A stretch of DNA of 10,958 bases from Legionella genomosp. 1. GTDB lineage: Bacteria > Pseudomonadota > Gammaproteobacteria > Legionellales > Legionellaceae. Below, piece by piece: positions 6,180 to 10,958 of the stretch. Within the stretch, counting starts at the first letter, position 1; each line of letters begins with the position of its first letter. A program made the position numbers and the translations under genes. Location of the stretch: positions 1-10,958 of the forward strand of contig CAMDJY010000026.1 in NCBI GenBank assembly GCA_945901145.1, written 5' to 3'. Under the pieces are notes generated by a model. That model had not been told where the DNA came from. It made no database searches and saw nothing but the letters and a program-made list of their open reading frames with translations.

Positions 6180-7169
6180 TTAAAGGTTCATCATGTAAGA
6201 CGCGGTATCAAGCATACGATTAGAAAAACCCCATTCATTATCATACCACGCCACTACCTTGACCAATGAACCCAAAACTTTGGTTTGTGTCGTATCAAAC
6301 ACTGCTGAAGCAGGATAATGATTAAAATCACAAGAAACCAGTGGTTCAGAATTAACATGCAAGACATGACTGACAGCATGACACATCACAGCATTAACTT
6401 CATCAACCGTTGTTGGCCGTTTGGGTGTAAAGGTTAGATCAATGGCCGATACATTCAAAGTAGGTACTCGCATCGCGAAACCATCTAGTTTACCAGCGAG
6501 CTCAGGTAAAACCAAGCCAACAGCTTTAGCTGCACCGGTTTTTGTAGGAATAATCGAATGCGCTGCGGCGCGAGCACGGTGTAAATCAGAATGATTACCA
6601 TCTAGTAATAATTGATCTTTAGTATATGAATGAATTGTGTTTAATAATCCATACTCCAAACCAATTGCTTCATGCAACGGCTTAACCACAGGGGCCAAGC
6701 AATTGGTGGTGCATGAAGCGTTGGAGACGATGGTATCTGAGGTTTTTAATATCTCATGGTTGACACCATAAACAATCGTCGCATCAACGTCTGAGCCTGG
6801 TGCTGAAATCAAAACTTTTTTAGCTCCTGCAATCAAATGCTGCATTGCTGTCTCACGGTGCGTAAATCGCCCTGTACATTCAAAAACCAAATCGATATTT
6901 AATGCTTCCCATGGCAACAGTGTCGGATTACGTTCGCTCGTAATTTCTATAGCGTGACCATCAACCACCAAATATTTTCCGTCAACAAGCACCTGTTTTT
7001 GAAATCGTCCATGCGTAGAATCATAACGCGTTAGATGGGCGGTTGTCTGAATGCCAGAGGTATCATTAATGGCGACAATATTAAATTCATTTTGACGCCC
7101 GTACTCAAAAATAGAGCGCAATACACAGCGCCCTATCCGCCCATAACCATTTATAGCAACCCGTATCAT
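6180..7169 (-). CDS. gap: glyceraldehyde-3-phosphate dehydrogenase, type I
   Basis: The enzyme oxidises and phosphorylates glyceraldehyde-3-phosphate with NAD+ to 1,3-bisphosphoglycerate. The 329 residues begin [14 protein letters not shown], the NAD-binding motif. The active site is [12 protein letters not shown] with nucleophile Cys153, and His180 ([10 protein letters not shown]) is the general base. [19 protein letters not shown] and [13 protein letters not shown] complete the family signature. Some stretches ([17 protein letters not shown]) also recall erythrose-4-phosphate dehydrogenase (Epd). CLAP rather than CIIP after the active-site cysteine, WYDNEW rather than WCDNEW, and the place between tkt and pgk all favour Gap. 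The frame extends five codons further to a TTG at 7184, but that codon lies in the ribosome site (GGAG, 7179-7182), so the ATG at 7169 is the start. Four bases separate it from the tkt stop. Confidence 0.96.
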   Translation of the reverse strand: MIRVAINGYGRIGRCVLRSIFEYGRQNEFNIVAINDTSGIQTTAHLTRYDSTHGRFQKQVLVDGKYLVVDGHAIEITSERNPTLLPWEALNIDLVFECTGRFTHRETAMQHLIAGAKKVLISAPGSDVDATIVYGVNHEILKTSDTIVSNASCTTNCLAPVVKPLHEAIGLEYGLLNTIHSYTKDQLLLDGNHSDLHRARAAAHSIIPTKTGAAKAVGLVLPELAGKLDGFAMRVPTLNVSAIDLTFTPKRPTTVDEVNAVMCHAVSHVLHVNSEPLVSCDFNHYPASAVFDTTQTKVLGSLVKVVAWYDNEWGFSNRMLDTASYMMNL

Positions 7170-7173
7170 CTTA

Positions 7174-9180
7174 TTATTCTCCAAATAATCGTTCTAACGC
7201 CGCAATTGTTTTTTCTACGGTAACACCAAAATATTGATAAACATCTTCTGCTGGTGCAGACAAACCAAACTGATCAATGCCTATCACCACGCCATCTAAG
7301 CCTACAAATCGATACCAGTAAGCGCTCGAAGCAGCCTCAATAACTACACGCGCGCGCACATCAGGAGGTAAAACATTCGCTTGATACGCTTCTGGTGCAG
7401 CAAGAAAACGCTCCACACAAGGCATAGAAACCACACGAACAAAACGGCCTTGTGTATGAAAATACTCAGCAGTAGCCAAGGCAATCTGCACCTCAGAACC
7501 TGTTGCAATAATAATCGCATCCGGTGATCGCACGGGCTCATCATGCTCATTCAAAATATAAGCGCCTTGACTGATATGCGCATGATCATGTTCTGCATGT
7601 GGCAAGACTGGAAGCGTCTGTCTTGATAATAGTAAAGAAGAAGGGCCTTGATGACGCAGCAACGCTTGCTGCCAAGCCACTGCAGTTTCTATCAAATCTG
7701 CTGGACGCCACACCTGCATATTAGGCATCATCCGCAACGTAGCAGCATGCTCTATAGGCTGATGCGTTGGTCCATCTTCTCCTAAACCAATAGAATCATG
7801 TGTGAAAATATAAATCACACGTTTTTGCATCAATGCACTTAAACGCACAGCATTCCTTGCATAATCACTAAAAACTAAAAAAGTTCCACCATAAGGAATA
7901 AACCCACCATGCAAAGCTAACCCAGTCATCATGGCAGACATTCCAAACTCACGTACCCCATAATGCAAGTAATTCCCCTGGAAATTTTTATGGGTAATGG
8001 CTTTCGTTTTAGACCAATTCGTATAATTTGAACCCGTCAAATCAGCAGAACCACCGAGCAACTCAGGCTGAATTGTTGCGAAATATTCAATACACTGTTG
8101 TGACGCTTTTCGTGTCGCCATTGCTTGGTTTTTTTGACGACATTGTGCGATAAATGCATCGGTATTTTCTAGCCAATGGTCGGGTAGATCACCATTAATT
8201 CGTCTCAGAAACTCACGATACTCATCAGGATAAACAGACTGATAATCGTAACACATTCGTAACCATTGATCTTCGTCTTTTTGTCCCTGTTCATGGTGAT
8301 TCCATTCTGTGTAAATTCGATCTGGAATCTCAAAAGGCGCATACCGCCAGTTAAATCTATCGCGCAATTGTTGAATATCTAAAGCCCCTAAAGGTGCACC
8401 ATGAACTCTTTCGGTCCCTGCGGCAAGCGAGCCAAATCCAATCATTGTTTTCAAGATAATCAAAGTGGGACGGTGCGTTTCTTGCTGTGCATCAACAATA
8501 GCTTTTTCTATCGCCACATCATCATGGCCATCAACCGCATCAATCACATGCCAATGATAAGCTCGAAACCGAGCTGCTGTATCATCACGAAACCAATCAT
8601 CAACAGGACCATCTATTGAAATTTGATTATCATCATACAATACAATCAATTTATTTAAACCTAAAGTCCCTGCAAATGAAGCTGCCTCATGGGAAACACC
8701 CTCCATAAGACAACCATCCCCAACAAATGTATAGGTATAGTGGTCAACTAAGGGATACCCGGGACGATTAAACTCAGCAGCTAACACCGCTTCTGCAATG
8801 GCCATACCAACCGCATTGGCAAGCCCCTGCCCCAAGGGGCCAGTAGAAGTCTCAACACCTGGCGTTTCTGTGCATTCAGGATGACCTGGCGTTTTAGAAT
8901 GGAGCTGTCGAAATTGTTTCAAATCATTTAAGCTTAAATTATACCCTGTTAAATGTAATAATGCGTAAAGCAACATAGACCCATGACCATTGGATAAAAT
9001 AAACCGATCGCGATTAAACCAATGAGGATTTTGGGGATTATGCTTTAAAAATTTTTTCCATAATATCGTTGCAATATCGGCCATCCCCAACGGCATACCG
9101 GGATGTCCAGAACAGGCTTGTTCAACCGCATCCACACTTAAGAATCGAACAGCAAGCGCTAGTTCTTTAGAAAAAAGCAC
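7174..9180 (-). CDS. tkt: transketolase
   Basis: Transketolase, with thiamine diphosphate and a divalent metal, moves two-carbon ketol units between pentose-, hexose- and triose-phosphates. It links the pentose-phosphate pathway to the glyceraldehyde-3-phosphate used by gap next door. The 668 residues keep almost the numbering of E. coli TktA: His26, His66, His100, the ThDP motif starting GDG (154-156) with DDNQ downstream (183-186), catalytic Glu411 in VREFGM, and His473 in GPTHQPIEH. The start is a GTG at 9180. It is the only plausible start before an upstream in-frame TAG, and GGGG (9188-9191) lies seven bases ahead as a modest ribosome site. It is the first gene of the tkt-gap-pgk operon. 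No convincing sigma-70 promoter was seen in the 140 bp upstream, although that DNA is AT-rich. Confidence 0.96.
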   Translation of the reverse strand: MLFSKELALAVRFLSVDAVEQACSGHPGMPLGMADIATILWKKFLKHNPQNPHWFNRDRFILSNGHGSMLLYALLHLTGYNLSLNDLKQFRQLHSKTPGHPECTETPGVETSTGPLGQGLANAVGMAIAEAVLAAEFNRPGYPLVDHYTYTFVGDGCLMEGVSHEAASFAGTLGLNKLIVLYDDNQISIDGPVDDWFRDDTAARFRAYHWHVIDAVDGHDDVAIEKAIVDAQQETHRPTLIILKTMIGFGSLAAGTERVHGAPLGALDIQQLRDRFNWRYAPFEIPDRIYTEWNHHEQGQKDEDQWLRMCYDYQSVYPDEYREFLRRINGDLPDHWLENTDAFIAQCRQKNQAMATRKASQQCIEYFATIQPELLGGSADLTGSNYTNWSKTKAITHKNFQGNYLHYGVREFGMSAMMTGLALHGGFIPYGGTFLVFSDYARNAVRLSALMQKRVIYIFTHDSIGLGEDGPTHQPIEHAATLRMMPNMQVWRPADLIETAVAWQQALLRHQGPSSLLLSRQTLPVLPHAEHDHAHISQGAYILNEHDEPVRSPDAIIIATGSEVQIALATAEYFHTQGRFVRVVSMPCVERFLAAPEAYQANVLPPDVRARVVIEAASSAYWYRFVGLDGVVIGIDQFGLSAPAEDVYQYFGVTVEKTIAALERLFGE
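7179..7182 (-). promoter_or_regulatory. ribosome binding site of gap, inside the end of tkt
   Basis: The minus strand reads GGAG nine bases before the ATG at 7169. The motif lies in the last codons of tkt (GGA GAA TAA). It rules out the TTG at 7184 as start and suggests that ribosomes finishing tkt help initiate gap. Confidence 0.8.
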
Positions 9181-9191
9181 AAAACATCCCC

Positions 9192-10700
9192 ATGACTACC
9201 AACAGGGACTCTATTGTCTCTCAGAAGAGAGTCTTGAGCAAGCGCCGTTTTTTTATATTATTATTTTCGTCATTATGTATATTTTATGGTAAGATCAACA
9301 CTAAGACTTTCAACTCATTCATCATGATTAATCAATATCTTATACATCTTGATTGGGCGTTTATTGAAACAATTGAATCCAAACCGCTTGATTTCCATCA
9401 TGTCATTAGAAAGCGCGCGATTATCATGGCGCAATATCGTGTTTATTGTGCACACGTGATTCGTCTCGCTCAAAAAAAGCCAAAAGATACAGCGGCTCTC
9501 ATCAAAGAGCTCGAAAAAACCTTAAAAATGGCAACCCTCTTAAAAAAAATTTATCAACATTTAGATGAACATGACGACATCAATCGTATGTCGCAAGATA
9601 AATCCATCCTTTTGAGTATTCTTTTTAAATATCAACACCCCTTAGAAACATTGCCTTTTGTTGTCCCAAACCTGCAACCCAGTTTATCCCAACAACTTCG
9701 TTCTTTTGTTGCGCAAACAAATTTATCAAGATTAGCCAGCATTCGTAACCGACGTTTTATTCTCAATTGCCTATTATTTACAGTTTTTTCCGAGTGTCGT
9801 CCTATCGTCAATACCTTAGAGATAGTTACTCAGCCCTTTTTTCTTCACTTAAGCTGGCTATTTTTTCTTCCACGATTAACATTAAATCTCCTATCCATCA
9901 TCAAAGAAACCGTTGACAATCCGTGGATGTCAAATCATAAACACAAACTACCGTGGACGATTCGTCTTGAAGCCTATATGAATACTCATCGTCGTGGCTA
10001 TGAACTATGGACAGATGCTGTCTGGTTTGTTGGCGGCATTGCTCTTTGCTTTTTCATAAGCAGTTCATGGTTAACATTACGAGGCGTCATTGGAATTGCC
10101 ATGCAAGTTTCAGATGTCATACTAATGACGATACGGAGCATCAGCGAGATTGAGCGTCTCATGATCTTAAAAAATCTCCATATTGAAAATCCAAATTATC
10201 TAGAAGCACTAGAAGAACGCATCAGATTTGAAAAAAAAGTCAGCTTTGTTGCAATCAGCAGCAATGTATTTATGCTTTTTTCTTTAGTGACGTTATTACC
10301 TGCCATAGCAACACTCCATCCGCTCATCCCTTTTTTAGGGGCGCTGATAGCCGTGGCAACAACTGTCTATGTGATCTTAGAAAATACTAAAATTAATGCG
10401 ATCGAACCTCAAATTAATCTCAATCATCTACTGAAAGAGTCCCCCTCGCCGAAACCCCGTCCGCGTCTATTTCCCCCATCCATTGCTGCCCCCGCAATGA
10501 TCACCTCCATCTCAATGATGTTTTTATTATCGGCATGCTCACCTGCAGCGGGTATCATTCTTTTATGTTCTGCTTTAATCTACTTAACTGGAACTTTAAA
10601 AAATCATAAAAATCATAAAAATCATTTTTTTAAACCCAAAGAATTAGTTAGAACACCAGAAGAATATACAAATCCAATAGAATTAAGGCAGCCAATATGA
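9192..10700 (+). CDS. unrecognised multi-spanning membrane protein, coupled to prlC
   Basis: The frame from an ATG at 9192 gives 502 residues; I do not recognise the family. From residue 45 a charged helical region of about 140 residues follows (KPKDTAALIKELEKTLKMA near 97-114). Next come hydrophobic stretches at about 190-200, 213-237, 276-304, 350-395 and 430-468, so it is probably an inner-membrane protein with five to seven spans. The tail is polar, with a NHKNHKNH repeat (471-478) and a glutamate-containing end. The start is doubtful. The ATG at 9192 has no ribosome site and touches the tkt ribosome site. An ATG at 9324 (residue 45) lies about 22 bp behind a promoter-like element but also lacks a ribosome site. 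A TTG at 9234 would give a basic-hydrophobic anchor. The stop overlaps the prlC start as ATGA. The function is unknown. Confidence 0.75.
   Translation: MTTNRDSIVSQKRVLSKRRFFILLFSSLCIFYGKINTKTFNSFIMINQYLIHLDWAFIETIESKPLDFHHVIRKRAIIMAQYRVYCAHVIRLAQKKPKDTAALIKELEKTLKMATLLKKIYQHLDEHDDINRMSQDKSILLSILFKYQHPLETLPFVVPNLQPSLSQQLRSFVAQTNLSRLASIRNRRFILNCLLFTVFSECRPIVNTLEIVTQPFFLHLSWLFFLPRLTLNLLSIIKETVDNPWMSNHKHKLPWTIRLEAYMNTHRRGYELWTDAVWFVGGIALCFFISSSWLTLRGVIGIAMQVSDVILMTIRSISEIERLMILKNLHIENPNYLEALEERIRFEKKVSFVAISSNVFMLFSLVTLLPAIATLHPLIPFLGALIAVATTVYVILENTKINAIEPQINLNHLLKESPSPKPRPRLFPPSIAAPAMITSISMMFLLSACSPAAGIILLCSALIYLTGTLKNHKNHKNHFFKPKELVRTPEEYTNPIELRQPI
9207..9233. promoter_or_regulatory. competing hairpins in the tkt leader region
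   Basis: The segment GACTCT (9207-9212) can pair with AGAGTC (9228-9233). Alternatively CTCTC (9218-9222) can pair with GAGAG (9227-9231) around the tetraloop AGAA. The two stems share 9228-9231, so they exclude each other. In tkt mRNA this would lie 27-53 nt upstream of the GTG, where it could affect translation or transcript stability. Rightward it would be the first codons or the leader of the membrane-protein gene. No known riboswitch class was recognised. Confidence 0.4.
9267..9295 (+). promoter_or_regulatory. candidate rightward promoter inside the long form of the membrane-protein gene
   Basis: A -35-like TCGTCA (9267-9272, four of six matches) is followed after 17 bp by TAAGAT (9290-9295), preceded by an extended -10 TG (TGG at 9287-9289). 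Transcription would start near 9302, some 22 nt before the ATG at 9324. This leader length is much like those of the two divergent promoters at 4235-4289. If it is real, the membrane protein starts at 9324. Confidence 0.35.
10601..10625 (+). repeat. in-frame 9-bp tandem repeat (AAATCATAA)
   Basis: The unit AAATCATAA is repeated two full times plus seven bases (10601-10609, 10610-10618, 10619-10625) and encodes Asn-His-Lys, Asn-His-Lys, Asn-His just after the last hydrophobic segment. Because the unit is nine bases, copy changes would alter the cytoplasmic or periplasmic tail by three residues without shifting the frame. Confidence 0.7.
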
Positions 10701-10958
10701 TTCATTTTCCATCTTTTTCTAGCATCAACACCGAACAATTTCCGCATCAACTCAGTGCACTTTTAAAAAATAATCTAGAAAAAATTAATAGTTTATTAAA
10801 TAAACCTCAACCTTGGACCTGGGATAATCTCATTGATCCTCTTGAAGCCATGGATGCGGAGCTTGAAAGTCTTTGGGCCCCCCTCTCACATCTACATGCT
10901 GTTGTTAATTCACCAGCGCTGCGTGATTGTTACCAATCGTGTTTACCAGAACTCACCG
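10697..10958 (+). CDS. prlC: oligopeptidase A (M3 family), N-terminal part (cut by right edge)
   Basis: The first 87 codons of a plus-strand gene run off the right edge. The stretch TWDNLIDPLEAMDAELESLW (residues 41-60), then PLSHLHAVVNSPALRDCY (62-79) and LPEL (83-86), lines up by eye with E. coli PrlC (TWENLCQPL, SPVSHLNSVKNSPELREAY, LPLL) without gaps. The catalytic HEFGH zinc site lies further on and is not in the window. PrlC is a cytosolic zinc peptidase that degrades short peptides, including cleaved signal peptides. The ATG overlaps the stop of the membrane-protein gene as ATGA, and a weak ribosome site (AAGG at 10685-10688) is nearby. Coupling to a membrane protein may be only organisational. 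Confidence 0.92.
   Translation, partial: MIHFPSFSSINTEQFPHQLSALLKNNLEKINSLLNKPQPWTWDNLIDPLEAMDAELESLWAPLSHLHAVVNSPALRDCYQSCLPELT

Noticed and set aside
6180..7169. Erythrose-4-phosphate dehydrogenase (Epd) as the identity of the gap gene
   Set aside because: The active-site context CTTNCLAP, the [12 protein letters not shown] end and the position between tkt and pgk fit glyceraldehyde-3-phosphate dehydrogenase better.
7344..8619. Short open frames inside tkt (7344-7550 minus, 8401-8619 plus), and 7035-7223 plus opposite the gap/tkt junction
   Set aside because: The codons of tkt and gap explain the sequence fully; no independent start signals or domains are present.
9218..9254. Rho-independent terminator formed by the 9218-9231 hairpin and the T-run at 9248-9254
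   Set aside because: About 16 bases separate the stem from the T-run, and no rightward gene lies upstream that would need termination.
1..10958. tRNA, rRNA, CRISPR array, insertion sequence or attachment site
   Set aside because: No cloverleaf, rRNA core, regularly spaced repeats, transposase or long terminal inverted repeats were seen by eye on either strand.

Overview
The window looks like chromosomal DNA from a low-GC (about 40% by eye) gammaproteobacterium. The proteins read most like those of the Legionellales (Legionella/Coxiella relatives): a tkt-gap-pgk cluster, a ProQ/FinO-domain protein beside pgk, and mmsA/mmsB nearby. This placement comes from recalled family resemblance, not from a search. 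No rRNA, tRNA, CRISPR array, insertion sequence or phage gene was seen, and base composition looks even throughout.

Layout. (1) Positions 1-4205, minus strand: a compact run of six genes read right to left. They are a small two-helix membrane protein (Pmp3/YqaE-like), dapB (lysine/diaminopimelate synthesis), mmsA and mmsB (the last steps of valine breakdown), a SAM-dependent methyltransferase, and the start of an FAD-dependent oxidoreductase that runs off the left edge. Neighbours overlap or lie within 15 bp, with two ATGA stop/start overlaps, so this is almost certainly one operon. (2) Positions 4206-4318: a divergent promoter region with a perfect 10-bp palindrome and three copies of an 8-bp direct repeat. 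(3) Positions 4319-4954, plus strand: a ProQ/FinO RNA-chaperone gene, probably equivalent to Legionella rocC. It ends at a bidirectional terminator shared with pgk. (4) Positions 4977-9180, minus strand: tkt, gap and pgk, a tight operon for the lower glycolytic/gluconeogenic and non-oxidative pentose-phosphate steps. (5) Positions 9181 to about 9330: an AT-rich divergent control region with competing hairpins; the start of the next gene is uncertain here. (6) Positions 9192-10700, plus strand: an unrecognised multi-spanning membrane protein whose stop overlaps the start of prlC (oligopeptidase A), which runs off the right edge.

How the parts fit. The tkt-gap-pgk products share glyceraldehyde-3-phosphate chemistry. 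MmsB and MmsA turn 3-hydroxyisobutyrate into propionyl-CoA. The methyltransferase and oxidoreductase resemble tailoring enzymes often found beside type III polyketide synthases, so a small lipid or polyketide pathway may lie just beyond the left edge. Most of the window is ordinary housekeeping. The points most worth following are the RocC-like regulator and its promoter region, the cut-off methyltransferase/oxidoreductase pair, and the unknown membrane protein coupled to prlC.
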